Below, piece after piece: positions 13,142-23,386 of a stretch of 64,000 bases of DNA. Location: positions 22,328,032 to 22,392,031 of the forward strand of contig NC_080582.1 in assembly GCF_029962835.1 (NCBI RefSeq). Reading direction: 5' to 3'. The first letter of the stretch is position 1; each line of letters starts with the position of its first letter. The position numbers were made by a program, and so were the translations under genes. Under the pieces are notes generated by a model that saw only the letters and a list, made by a program, of their open reading frames with translations, ran no database searches and was not told where the DNA came from. This stretch comes from Magnolia sinica (taxonomy: Eukaryota; Streptophyta; Magnoliopsida; Magnoliales; Magnoliaceae).

Positions 13142-14613
13142 TCATTTAAATAAAATGGATTATCAAGATCATTTAAATAAAATCACATCCAATCAATAAT
13201 CTGACCTGGAGGATTCTGTTAGCATTGTTGACGGCACCTCAAATCTTGTTTTAGGGCCTAGAAAGTCAAAATTAGATACAAAAATTAGAAAAACCAACGA
13301 AATTTAAGAAAGATAATCAAAGTCCATGTGAATGAGCATAAGTATGCACCTACATATGAATTCTGAAAAGCTATTGCATATCACAAAATAATAATAAATT
13401 ATTGAATTGGAGTTTGAATAACTCCCAGACTTCGAACAAAATATTGAACTTGAGAAAATACCAAAAATAACAAGCATTCAACCTCAAAAATAGTCCCAAA
13501 TACATGAAAAATGCACTCTTCTGCTACGATTTGCATTTGATAAATGTAATTTCTATGGAAACCAAAGATTAAGAGATTAAAACAGCATTCTAAACTCAAA
13601 AACCGCACGAAAATACTGTAATCGCATGCATCAACTTGGAACATGTCTAAACTACCTAAAAACTGTAATTTTCTGCTCTAATTAACTTCCCAAGCCGTAA
13701 TTTCTAAGATTTTCAAGAATCACTATATTAATAACTAATAAGCTCCAGAATCACCATCTTCATAAGCAGAATATGGTCTAGCAATTAGGCAAAAACCCTG
13801 AAATGGCATGCATTCAACTTTGAAAGCAATCCTAATTACCTGCAAAATTGCAATCTGTGCTCTAATTTGCATCCAAACCCACTATTTCTACGAAAGGCAA
13901 AATCTAGAGTCCAAAATCACCATGTCTGAACTATAATAAAAATAAAAAAAATAAAAAACTATGAAAAACCTAAAAATCACATGATTTCAACTTTGAAAGC
14001 AATCTCGATTGCCTGCAAAAATGCAATTTGTGTTCTAATTTGACCATTCATCAGATAGCAAAAATGCAAAAATGATTCCCACCATCAGATAGCACACATG
14101 CCAAAGATCTAACCATTCATCAAGTAGTGTAAACTGTGCAAATGCCTGAAGCAGTTATCGGGAAAAAAAAAAACCATCTAATATTGTAGCATAATTGCAA
14201 TGAATTACCTCTAATGTGCTCAACAGCTATCTTTAAAGAAATAGAAAGAAGCATCATTAATGACAAATATGAAACAAAATCCTTCAAAGTACAATTTTAT
14301 GAATTATTTAGATGAGGAGAATCCAGATAAGCAGGTTCCATGCAGAGTGATTCCATTGTTCTCTGTTTATGTCTGTGACCTTAAACCACACATGAGAAAA
14401 TCAATGGTGCTTTCTCACAATGTTTTCATGCAATTTCCATAGAAACTTACCTGATCAATGTCCTCTCAAACAACAAGTTCCTCATGACCAAATGGATACC
14501 TATGAGGCACAAACACACCATCTATTAGCTATAGCCATGAACACACCATCTATCAGCTATAGCAGGAACTTAGTTGAGTAATTCCAAGCCAAAAAATGCA
14601 GGAAAAAGGTCAC
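13142..14613. repeat. CACTA interior with degenerate ~175-bp tandem repeats
   Basis: No gene is recognisable. Three diverged repeats centred near 13652, 13834 and 14008 share ACCTGCAAAATTGCAAT followed by CTGTGCTCTAATTTG-like sequence. Between 14100 and 14600 there is AT-rich, intron-like sequence and a short doubled phrase AACACACCATCTAT(T/C)AGCTATAGC near 14510-14565. Confidence 0.55.
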
Positions 14614-14874
14614 TTGAAAAGCTTCCAATGAATCAAAACTCGAATAAAGCTTTCGACAGTCATCTCGTGTAAGCATCAGTTGTGGTCCACTACTGAGTGG
14701 ATCAGACTGATTTTCAAGATGAGGATTACTCATTTGCAGCATGTTGGTAGGAATGAGTGACCTACATGACAAGTCATGTTGCAGCAACCTATGGAAAGTG
14801 TCTAGAGTTGGGATTCTTTGAGTTACAAAGAGAGGATCTGGTCTTGAAAAAAATGGTATTAGGAAAATTGGGAT
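14614..14874 (-). pseudogene. Unidentified exon-like segment inside the CACTA element
   Basis: The minus strand is open from about 14874 to 14614, with composition typical of a coding exon: Ser/Pro/Leu-rich, and including LMLTRDDCRKLYSSFDSLE. A possible splice donor (CAA|GTGACC) lies at 14614. I cannot assign the protein. It is on the same strand as the MSL1-like exon at 15891-15982 and the MSBP-like exon at 17811-18156, so it could belong to one captured gene segment, but it does not match the parts of MSL1 that I know. It may be a chance open frame. Confidence 0.3.
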
Positions 14875-15285
14875 TTAGAGAAGGTTTGAATTTTATACCA
14901 TTTGGATCCTTGAAAAAATAATTAATAGCTTGGTAAAAGAAACAAAAATGCATAGAAATGTCGGGTTTTATAGAGTTGGTAACCTGAAAAGGTGAAAATA
15001 GCTATATATGCAAAGACGTATGTAAAAAAATCTTGCAATATTATCAGATAGAAAATCAAAATACAAGACATTCTCAACAAATCTTTTAGACCTAAAATAC
15101 CCTGAATTGATGGCTATTTGATAATCATACAGATTTTTTTTTTTTTAAATGTTATTTACCCATATTATAATAAAGAGAAATGTAAACCTTTTTTGGCAAA
15201 TACCTCTCTTTATTATCTATCCATACGGTTGTAATTAGGTAGAAGCCAACTTACTTTTGTAATGGTTTGTTAATATCATTTGCAG
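14875..15285. other. Intron-like AT-rich sequence, nothing identified
   Basis: AT-rich CACTA interior with a short T run near 15134-15145. I see no gene, repeat array or motif here. Confidence 0.5.
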
Positions 15286-15359
15286 GGCTACTCATGCCAC
15301 CAATGATGTGACATTTGTGGCTCATCACTCGTCAAAAGCTACACTGCTCTTCATACGAG
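15286..15359 (+). pseudogene. Unidentified exon-like segment with consensus splice sites
   Basis: A 74-bp stretch lies between a good acceptor (ATATCATTTGCAG) and a good donor (CGAG|GTAAGG). One frame is open and reads ATHATNDVTFVAHHSSKATL and onward, which looks like real protein sequence. The family is not recognised. It is on the strand opposite to the other exon-like pieces in this element, which suggests more than one captured source. The support is splice context and frame only. Confidence 0.3.
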
Positions 15360-15890
15360 GTAAGGGGCTATTTTAGGTGAATGTGATGGTCAATCTGTAT
15401 GGGTTGTTTCTTAGATTTTTATAACATTCATGGCTATCAAAAGCTCTTCATAATCTATAGTTAATGTTGTTCTCTCATTTTCAAGAGCATAGACCCAATA
15501 TGAATGTGAGAAGCGTCTACAGCTTTCCTTTTTTTTGGTACACTAGTAAACCTGGATCACTCACACATGCTACACTCTCTGTTTGTAGGCAACTAGACAA
15601 GCAACTAGCTAGGTGGAGTTGGTTGTTAGTTACCAATACATGTTACTGTTACACTAAAGTTACATAACAGAGGAATACTACTTGTAGCCACAAGACATGA
15701 ATGCCCACATGTGCCATCTTTGAACAGATGTATTTGCCATCAATCTGTCTCCATGCAGTGTGTAAAGTGCAGCAGTATGTAATTGTTAAGAGAGTCAGTG
15801 CCTGACATACTGTTCTTCATAGATTATCATCTATCTAATGGTTACAGAAAGGGCCAAAGAATACAAATTTGGAAGAAATAAAGTACATAC
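15360..15890. other. Intron-like sequence between captured exons
   Basis: No feature was recognised apart from ordinary AT-rich intron-like sequence. Confidence 0.4.
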
Positions 15891-15982
15891 CTGACTGGAA
15901 AATAATGAATTCGGGACTACGACAGGAAACTTCTCAGAATTCAGTAAGGATGTAGTTGTTAGTCCCATGTCCACCACTTGAC
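15891..15982 (-). pseudogene. MSL1: Exon fragment of an MSL1-type mechanosensitive channel gene
   Basis: On the minus strand the exon lies between the acceptor TTTCTTTTGAAG and the donor CAG|GTATGT. It encodes GQVVDMGLTTTSLLNSEKFP and then VVVPNSLFSSQ. This closely matches the segment of plant MscS-like 1 (mitochondrial mechanosensitive ion channel) that follows the pore helix, where the family reads GQVVEMGLTTTSLLNAEKFP-VLVPNSLFSSQ. The frame is open across all 31 codons. I find no neighbouring MSL1 exons, so this is a fragment, most simply carried by the CACTA element. The identification is from remembered family sequence and is fairly firm for this exon. Confidence 0.78.
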
Positions 15983-17399
15983 CTTCAAAAGAAATTAGGC
16001 ATGTTGAAAGTTCATAAACCATACATGAGGTGCAAATTCTACACATTGTTTTGTTTCTTTCTAAAATTCTGAGGAATAGGATGCAACGACTTGTAACAAT
16101 AGTGGAGTTCTAAAATTCTGAGGAATAGATGCATGTCCATTAAAATGGTTGTTGCTATCTGCTCCAATACCAAATCAGTGGAACAGGATTGCAAATGATA
16201 AAATAAGATGCAGACAATTATTACAAATTAAACCTGAGATTCCTCACAAGCAAGCATACACAATCACCCTTAGAATACCAATCTGGAAATTGTCATGGGT
16301 AACTGCTCTAAGAGTTGTACTAATCTGGAAATTGTCATGGGTTACTACTTTAAGAGTCACCAGATTGTGTCACGTGAGCTTGTGATATATCTAAAAATTG
16401 CCTATTGCTTGTAATCAATGGATGATACATCACTTATGATTTTGTTTCACCGATTGCTCTAATAGATCAACATCTGAATCTTAAACTTGAAAACCTTTAT
16501 GACCTTATTTTGCAATTAATCCAATGCATATATACCAAAAAATAAAATAAAATGGCAATCCCGTTTTGTAAAATCAACCTAAACCTCTGGGTTAGTAGAA
16601 AGGTTATCTTGCCTGCAACAAAACTAGAGAAGAAGAAGTTCCCACGCAAAAGACCCTGATTATAATACAAGGCACAATATAACATATTTTCCGGAGGTGG
16701 CTGCTCATGAAGGTATTCTCTATTTCTAGTCTTCTTACAATCAAATCTTCTGGCTGAAATAATAATAATAATAAAACACACACACACATAAACCAAATCT
16801 ACAATCAACAATTAAAACCCTAACATTTCAACCAGATCAGAGCTATGAAAGTAAAAATTTAAATTTTTTTTAAAAAAAGTATGATTAAGCCATAAACATC
16901 CCAAGATCCGAGCCAAGGTTAGGGCAAAAACACCCCTACTATAGTTGATGCATCTCCGATTTAAGGCAGTTTCATAAGACCAACTACAGGAGATGCCTAT
17001 ATTCTTAGATTGAAAATTTCAAACTGTCCAACTAAACAAAATCAAAATAATTATTATTAAATGCTCAGCTATACATAGGCGATTAAAATCTAATGAAAAG
17101 ACATCTAATAAATTTAACCAGATCATCGAAATTGTGAGTCTCATAACTCATTATGAGTGGAGCATCTCAAAAATCACACTGATTAAGCAATCCTTACTAT
17201 CTGATTGATGGCTATCAAGTAGATGGTCAAAAGTAAATAGTGAGTAGTCCAAATTTGAAGGTGTTAGAAATGGGAAGAAAACAAAATTACATCATCATCA
17301 CAGCTGAATATCGAGTGTGCGTGTAGCATGAGTGTGTGGGTTGTGTGTGCATGTGTAAAAAATAAAAAAATAAAAATAAAAATAAAAATAAAAAGAATC
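15983..17399. other. Intron-like CACTA interior, no gene identified
   Basis: Contains a short duplication (AATCTGGAAATTGTCATGGGT at about 16280 and 16323), a short repeated phrase TTCTAAAATTCTGAGGAATAG near 16060 and 16110, an AATAAT and CACACA stretch near 16757-16790, and AAAATAAAAATA simple sequence near 17360-17395. Minus-strand open frames near 16500-16810 look like translated intron. One has a splice-like boundary but no recognisable product. Confidence 0.45.
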
Positions 17400-17700
17400 C
17401 CATACAGGCTGATTAGGGATTTCGAATCCCAAATCCAGCAATTAGGATTTTCTGATTTGAATCCCCAAATCAGAAATTAGGGATTTCGAATCCCAAATCT
17501 AGCAATTAGGGTTTTTTTTATTTGAATCCCCAGATCAGAAATTAGGGATTTCGAATCCCAAGTCCCATATTGGGGATTCCAGTCATATACCCCATAATCT
17601 AGTTAAAATTAGGGATTTTTTTTTTGGGATTCGAATCAGTCAATTAGGGATTTTGAATTCGAACCCCAAATCCAGTTGCCAGATTGGGGATTCCATTATC
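17400..17700. repeat. Short tandem repeats, about 65-70 bp
   Basis: Four or so diverged units contain ATTAGGGATTTCGAATCCCAA and TTTGAATCCCCAAATCAG. They sit just downstream of the MSBP-like first exon (minus strand), in what would be its first intron. Units contain the inverted pair GGGATTCGAA / TTCGAATCCC. Confidence 0.7.
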
Positions 17701-17810
17701 ATACCTAGAGTGAACTTCGCTCGATCTCACGACGGATGTGGAACTCCTCGCCATCATCCATTCTAAATTGCAGAAAGCAACAGCAAGAAGGGAAAATGTT
17801 TACATCATAC

Positions 17811-18156
17811 CTGAGAATCGGGGATTCACGAGCAGCGGAAGACCCTTGATCGCCATCAGCAGTGGCTTCTTAGGGTCCGATTCGTCGTACACCTTCAGCT
17901 CCTCCTCCATGATCTCCCCGAGCTGGACCGGAGGCAGCAGAGGCTCCATCTTCTCCTCGTAATCCCTCGACCTCTGCGGAGGAGGTGGAGAATCGAAGAA
18001 GTTGGAGACGGCATAGTAGAAGGCCATCACTAGCGCTAGGACCGTGAAGAAGGTAGTCGGGGAGAGGCCTGTGTAAGCTGTGATGGAATCTTTCAGGGTG
18101 GCCCACAGCTGATCGACGGTTGAGATGAGATTGACGGTTGAGACGAGAGTAGCCAT
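17811..18156 (-). pseudogene. MSBP1: First exon of a membrane steroid-binding protein (MSBP/MAPR) gene
   Basis: Minus strand, ATG at 18156. The encoded N-terminus has a hydrophilic start, WATLKDSITAYTGLSPTTFF leading into a membrane segment (about residues 33-52), a Pro/Ser/Arg linker with SPPPPQRS, then VQLGEIMEEELKVYDESDPK and KPLLMAIKG. This matches plant MSBP1/2, ER and plasma-membrane proteins with a cytochrome-b5-like domain. In the family MAIKG is followed by QIYDVS; here it runs into unrelated residues to a donor CTCAG|GTATGATG at 17810, or the exon ends earlier at 17844 (AAGG|GTC). The rest of the b5-like domain is absent. It lies inside the CACTA element and keeps its apparent 5' leader, which suggests capture of promoter plus first exon. 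Confidence 0.8.
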
Positions 18157-18290
18157 GGCTGAATTTCAGACAGAGAGAGAGAGAGAGATTTCGGGCGCGA
18201 GAGATAGGGTTTGGGTTTTGGGAGGGGCAGGCGCATGAGAGGGATTTGGGATTGTGGGAGATGGGCGCGCGTGGGATTGGGTTTTGGGGT
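18157..18290 (-). promoter_or_regulatory. Leader and proximal upstream region of the MSBP-like exon
   Basis: GC-richer than its surroundings, with a (GA)n tract at 18172-18189 that would read as a CT-rich plant 5' leader on the minus strand. It ends where a TIR element starts at 18291. No clear TATA box is seen, because the upstream sequence has been replaced by that element. Confidence 0.4.
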
Positions 18291-19129
18291 GGAACGGATT
18301 GGCTACTCCCCCTGTGGTCTGTGTGCCCCACCATGATGTATGTGTTTCATCCAATCCGTTCATCCATTTTTAAAGATCATTTTAGGCCTTCGTCCTAAAA
18401 ATAAGAGGGATATAAATCTTAGGTGGACCACACAATAGGAAAACAATAATGATTAGATATCCATCATTTAAATCCTCCTAAGGCCCACTGTACTGTTTAT
18501 CTGACATCCAATCTGTTGATTAGGTCATAAAGGCCCAGATGAAGGGAAAAAACAAAGATCAGCTTGATCCAATACTTTTATGGCTCCCAAAAAGTTTTTA
18601 ATGGTCGACATTCATTCAACACTTTTTCCTGTAATGTGGTCCACTTGAGATTGGGATATAACTCATTTTTTTGTAATATCATAAAATGATCTATAAAAAT
18701 AGATGGACGGCATGGATGAAACACATACATCATGGTGGGGCCCACAGACCACCGAACACAAAAGTTGAGAGGGGTTACCCTCCATTAAAACATTCATAAT
18801 TATTTTTTGGGCCCACAGAGATGTGGTTCACAAATCTAGCCCATCCATTATGTGTGTGCCATTTAGATGAGGGGTCATACCAAGTTTCAGACGCATCCAA
18901 ATTTCAGGTGGGGCCCCACTAAGTGCTTTTATATGTTTTAGGCATGTCTTCACATGATTTTAGATGGTATGGCCCACCAGAGTTATGTATATGGCTGATT
19001 TTTAGGATATCCTATAATTTAAAGGGGACCCATCAAATACACGGTGTTGATTTTCGACACACGTCATGGTGGGGCCCACACAGCTTGACCTCATGGGAGT
19101 TCCCATGAGCTCGATAGATAGAACATTTT

Positions 19130-19161
<32 letters not shown>

Positions 19162-19459
19162 CTTATGATGTATTTGTTATATCCACACCGTCCATCCATT
19201 TTGAGATATCATTTTAAGTCACGAGCCAAAGAATGAGACAGATAAAAAACTGTAGTGGACCCCACCACAGAAAACAACGGGAGGGTGATTCCCACCGTTG
19301 AAACTATCCTAAGGCACATCGTAATGTTTATTTGAAATACAACTAGTTCAAAAGTAAAAAAAATAAAAAAATTGTTGCGAGGCCATACATCATGGTGGGG
19401 CCCACACAGCACCAACCACTAACCATTGGATGGTATAGGGGGAGTAGCCAATCTGTTCC
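18291..19459. mobile_element. TIR element, about 1.17 kb, containing a palindromic MITE
   Basis: The left end GGAACGGATTGGCTACTCCC is matched in reverse complement by the right end at 19437-19459, with one difference over about 23 bp. Just inside the left end, 18312-18375 and 18680-18753 form long inverted arms around a CCCCACCATGATGTATGTG core, which is a MITE-like palindrome. A (TA)n run lies at 19132-19160. No coding capacity and no clear target duplication were found. The superfamily is not determined. Confidence 0.7.
18768..19100. repeat. Diverged direct repeat, copy 1 (partner at 19741-20075)
   Basis: Starts GTTGAGAGGGGTTACCCTCC and runs through TTTTATATGTTTTAGGCATG and AAAGGGGACCCATCAAAT to GGGAGTTCCCATGAG. 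The same order of phrases recurs from 19741. The two are visibly diverged but collinear for about 330 bp. Confidence 0.75.
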
Positions 19460-20540
19460 CCTTATTTGTGGTGTGGTCCATTTAATCTTTGAATATGATT
19501 CATTTTTTAGATAATTCTATAAAATGATCTCGAAAAATGGATGAACGGTGTGTGTTGATCCCAAAGTTTCGGTAAATCCAAAACTCAAGTGGACCATGCC
19601 ACACAAAACAGGGTGGAATAATGATTTCCACCTTGAACTTTGGATCTGCCTCGTCAATCAGATGCACCATTCCATGGTAGGCCACGAGCTTAAAAATAAA
19701 GTCAATCCATGACTTGGGTGGGCCACACTACATACTATAGTTGAGAGGGTTACCCTCCCATTAAAACATTCATAATCATTTATTGGGCCCACCTAGATGT
19801 GGTTCATAGATCCAGCCTATTCATTATGTGTGTCCCACTTGGATGAGGCGTCAGGCCAAGTTTCATACACATCCAAAACTCATGTGGGCCCCACCAAATG
19901 CTTTTATATGTTTTAGGGATGTTTTCACATAGTTTTAGATGCTATGGCCCACCTGAGTTTTGTATATGACTGATTTTTGGACTTAAAGGGGACACATCAA
20001 ATGCATGGTGTTGATGTTCTACACACATCATGGTGGGGTGCACACAAATTAACCTCATGGGAAGTTCCCATGAGGTGACCTTATAGTACCATTTCACTAT
20101 TTTAGGTAACTCTTTCATGGGTGTTACTCTAATCGTGTAGGGCCCCACCTTGATACATTTTATGCAATCGACACCGTCCATATATTTTTTCCATCATATT
20201 TTAGGATGTGATTTCAAATCATAAGAACTCAATAATCTCAAGTGGGCCATACCAATCAAAACAATGATGAATAACTATTAAAAACCTTTTGAAGGCCACA
20301 AAAGTTTTGGATCAATTTGATCTTTGTAGTTTACCTTCATCTAGATCTTCTTTACATTATCAACAAGTTGGATTGCAAATAAACATTACTAAAACCTTAT
20401 GATAGGCTCTTTATAATTTTTAATGGCGAGGTACTATATTCTCATTCTTTCCAGTGGTGTGGTCCACTTAATATTTAAATCTACACAATTTTTTATAGCC
20501 GGCCCAAAAATGGGTTGGAGAAACATAGGGGCGGCAAGGA
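19460..20540. repeat. MITE-derived sequence including direct-repeat copy 2
   Basis: Holds the second copy (19741-20075) of the repeat at 18768, plus fragments of the same GTGGGGCCCAC / CCGTCCAT repeat family near 19560, 20140-20190 and 20450-20480. No gene is seen. Confidence 0.65.
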
Positions 20541-20554
20541 TATACAACACATCA

Positions 20555-21180
20555 TCAAAATCTCACTTTTGTTATCTAACTTTTCAATTTTTCTTATCAA
20601 AATACAAAATCTAGTTTTCTTTTTTAAAAAATATATTTTTTTAACAATTTGTCAATTTTTTTCACAATTCTGTTTAATTTTTTAAATTTTCTTTTTCAAA
20701 ATATCATTTTTTAAATCTCACTTTTGTTATATAACTTTTCAATTTTTCTACTCAAAATACAAAATCTAGTTTTCTTTTTTAAAAAATATATATTTTTACA
20801 ATTTGTCAATTTTTTCACAATTTTGTTTAATTTTTTAAATTTTCTTTTTCAAAATATCATTTTTTAAATCTCACTTTTGTTATATAACTTTTCAATTTTT
20901 CTTGTCAAAATACAAAATCTAGTTTTCTTTTTTAAAAAATATATATTTTTTTACAATTTGTCAATTTTTTCACAATTCTGTTTAATTTTTTAAATTTTAT
21001 TTTCAAAATATCATTTTTTAAATCTCACTTTCGTTATATAACTTTTCAATTTTTCTTGTCAAAATACAAAATCTAGTTTTCTTTTTAAAAATATATATTT
21101 TTTTACAATTTGTCAATTTTTTCACAATTTTGTTTAATTTTTTTTATATATATTTTTTAAATATCATTTCTTTTTATCGA
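20555..21180. repeat. T-rich tandem repeat, about 154 bp, four copies
   Basis: The phrase AATCTCACTTTTGTTAT recurs near 20559, 20715, 20868 and 21020. Between occurrences the units share ACTTTTCAATTTTTCTT, CAAAATACAAAATCTAG, AATTTGTCAATTTTTTCAC and TTTTTCAAAATATCATTTTT. Copies are very similar, so the array is relatively young or homogenised. Confidence 0.85.
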
Positions 21181-21229
21181 AATCTTTCTTTTTTCAAAGT
21201 TATCAACATTATTCAAAGTTCTTAATTTT

Positions 21230-22335
21230 TTTTTCAAAATCTAGATTTTTATAAAATAAGTTTTTTTTAAAACATTGTTAATTATTTTTTCTAAGCTTGT
21301 TAACTATTTTTTTTTTAAATTCATAATTTTTTGGTTCTTAATTATTTTTTCTAAGCTTCTTAACTATTTTTTGTTTAATTTTTTGATTCTTAATTATTTT
21401 CTAAGCTTCTTAACTATTTTTTTTAAAATTTTTTGTTTCTTAATTATTTTCTAAGCTTCTTAACTATTTTTTGCTTAATTTTTTCTTAATTATTTTCTAA
21501 GCTTCTTAACTATTTTTCTAAGCTTCTTAATTATTTTCTAAGCTTCTAAATTATTTTTGGTGCTTCTTAACAATTTTTGGTTCTTAATTATTTTCTAAGC
21601 TTCTTAACTATTTTGGTTCTTAAATATTTTCTAAGCTTCTTAATTATTTTCTAAGCTTCTTAACTACTTTTGGTTCTTAATTATTTTCTAAGCTTCTTAA
21701 TTATTTTCTAAGCTTCTTAACTATTTTTCTAAGCTTCTTAACTATTTTTTGTTTAATTTTTTCTTAATTATTTTCTAAGCTTCTTAACTATTTTTTGTTT
21801 AATTTTTTCTTAATTATTTTCTAAGCTTCTTAACTATTTTTTGTTTAATTTTTTCTTAATTATTTTCTAAGCTTCTTAACTATTTTTTGTTTAATTTTTT
21901 GGTTCTTAATTATTTTCTAAGCTTCTTAACTATTTTTTGTTTAATTTTTTCTAAGCTTCTTAACTATTTTTGTCAATTTTTTCACAATTTTGTTTAATTT
22001 TTAGGTTCTTAATTATTTTTTCTAAGCTTCTTAACTATATTTTTTTTCGAAATTCATAAATTTTTTTTCGAAATTCATAATTTTTTAGTTTTTAATTTTT
22101 TTTTTTTAATATTGTTAATTATTTTTTCTAAGCTTCTTATTCAAAGTTCTTAATTTTTTTTTTCAAAATCCTAATTTTTATAAAATCAGTTTTTTTTTTT
22201 TAAACATTGTTAATTATTTTTTCTAAGCTTTTTAAATATTTTTTTCGAAATTCATAATTTTTTCTAAAGCTTCTTAACTATTTTTTTTTTTTTTCCAAAA
22301 TTCATTATTTTTTTCTAAGCTTCTTAACTATATTT
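21230..22335. repeat. AT-rich repeat built on TTATTTTCTAAGCTTCTTAA
   Basis: Irregular tandem units of about 20-60 bp, each carrying CTAAGCTTCTTAA, repeat more than twenty times. Linkers such as CTATTTTTTGTTTAATTTTT and GGTTCTTAATTA separate them. The array contains many AAGCTT sites. No coding potential. Confidence 0.85.
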
Positions 22336-22339
22336 TTCT

Positions 22340-22800
22340 GAGCAATAGAGACGGTTAATGCAGACGGTCTTAGACGGTCTCAAACGACCACTATAAGACG
22401 GCTAAGGACTGTCTTTAATAGAGACGGTCCTTGACAGTCCCTAATAGACACGGTCATAGACAGTCCCTAATAGAGATGGTCTTTACTAGGGCTATAAGAA
22501 GGCTAAGGACCGTCTCTATTAGAGACGGTCTTTGACCGTCTCATATTACAAGTAAAAGATAGCCAATGACCGTCTCTAATGCAGATGGCCAGTGACTATC
22601 TCAGATGACCGCATATAAAACGGTATTCGACCGTCTTAAATGATTTGTGGACGTTCAACATTTTAAGATAATATTAGGGATGGTCAAGAGCCATCTAAAA
22701 TTTTAGAGACGGTTTACGGCCGTCTCTAAACCGTCTTTAAACCAAAGAATTTTAGAGACGGTCCACAACCGTCTCAAAATCCATCATTTTTTTTCATTTT
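22340..22800. repeat. 3' subterminal palindromic repeats of the CACTA element
   Basis: GAGACGGTC and GACCGTCTC halves alternate with CTAATAGAGACGG and similar linkers up to the terminus at 22810. The core is shared with the 5' subterminal array at 3915-4375, which supports treating 3903-22810 as one element. Confidence 0.85.
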
Positions 22801-22810
22801 TTACGTAGTG

Positions 22811-23386
22811 TTTGTGCCTTTTGTTTAGACTGAACTGATGTTGATTTTAGTTTAATTAATGGAATGTTTTTAGTTTTTAATAGTCTGTTGTGACTAAAAA
22901 TACAATGGGTCTACAATAGCTTTGAGCATGTTCTTTTCATTTTTATGTTTATGACGTCAGGAAGCCCTGTTGTTTACCATCATCTCCTGGGCATGGTCGG
23001 ATGACGGTACCCTTCCTAACCTTCATACATCTTATGATTGGTTGTTAATTAGTTTAATTTTGTTGCTTGCTTTCTCCTAGGCATGGTTTGGTGATGGAAT
23101 CCATTCTAATTTATATACCTTTCATCTATTGAAAACTATATCAAAGAAAGTTCAGTCTTGATTTTCATGGTTACACCCTTCAACTGAATGAAGATGGGAC
23201 TCTAAGTTATTTGCGTTCTTGAAACAGGCATAAGATCTCCCTGATCTCTACAAGTGGATCCTCTGAATCCTAGTTTCCTTCCTCTGAATTCTCTAAATTT
23301 TAAATAAATATTTCACCATTACACCTTAAATTTATTTGATTAGATTTCGTCTTAGTCTAGTTCTAGTTTTACTTAGTTTCAGATAA
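22811..23386 (+). mobile_element. LTR A, second segment
   Basis: Collinear with 25040-25555 of the solo LTR: shared TAATGGTCTGTTGTGACT-like, TTTATGACGTCAGGA, CTCCTGGGCATGGT and GGCATAAGATCTCCCTGATC phrases in order. It resumes LTR A after the CACTA insertion and is cut at 23386 by the solo LTR. The last five bases are the target duplication GATAA. Confidence 0.88.

Larger units (their letters stand above)
3903..22810. mobile_element. Large non-autonomous CACTA (EnSpm-type) DNA transposon, about 18.9 kb
   Basis: The element begins CACTACACCAAAACTGCG at 3903 and ends TTTTTTACGTAGTG at 22810, so both termini read CACTAC inward. The sequence outside (LTR A) is continuous once the element is removed, which fixes both boundaries. 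The flanking triplets CTT and TTT fit a 3-bp target duplication with one change. Both ends carry palindromic repeats with a GACGGTC...GACCGTC core. Inside are a telomere-like satellite, host-gene exons, MITEs and AT-rich satellites. I see no transposase, so it would have depended on another element. The TIR beyond CACTAC is weak, which suggests age. An alternative is two smaller CACTA elements whose inner ends were lost. Confidence 0.82.

Noticed and set aside
16497-16811. 104-codon minus-strand frame with a possible acceptor
   Set aside because: Considered as another MSL1 exon, but none of its frames matches MSL1 or another family I know. The sequence looks like intron.
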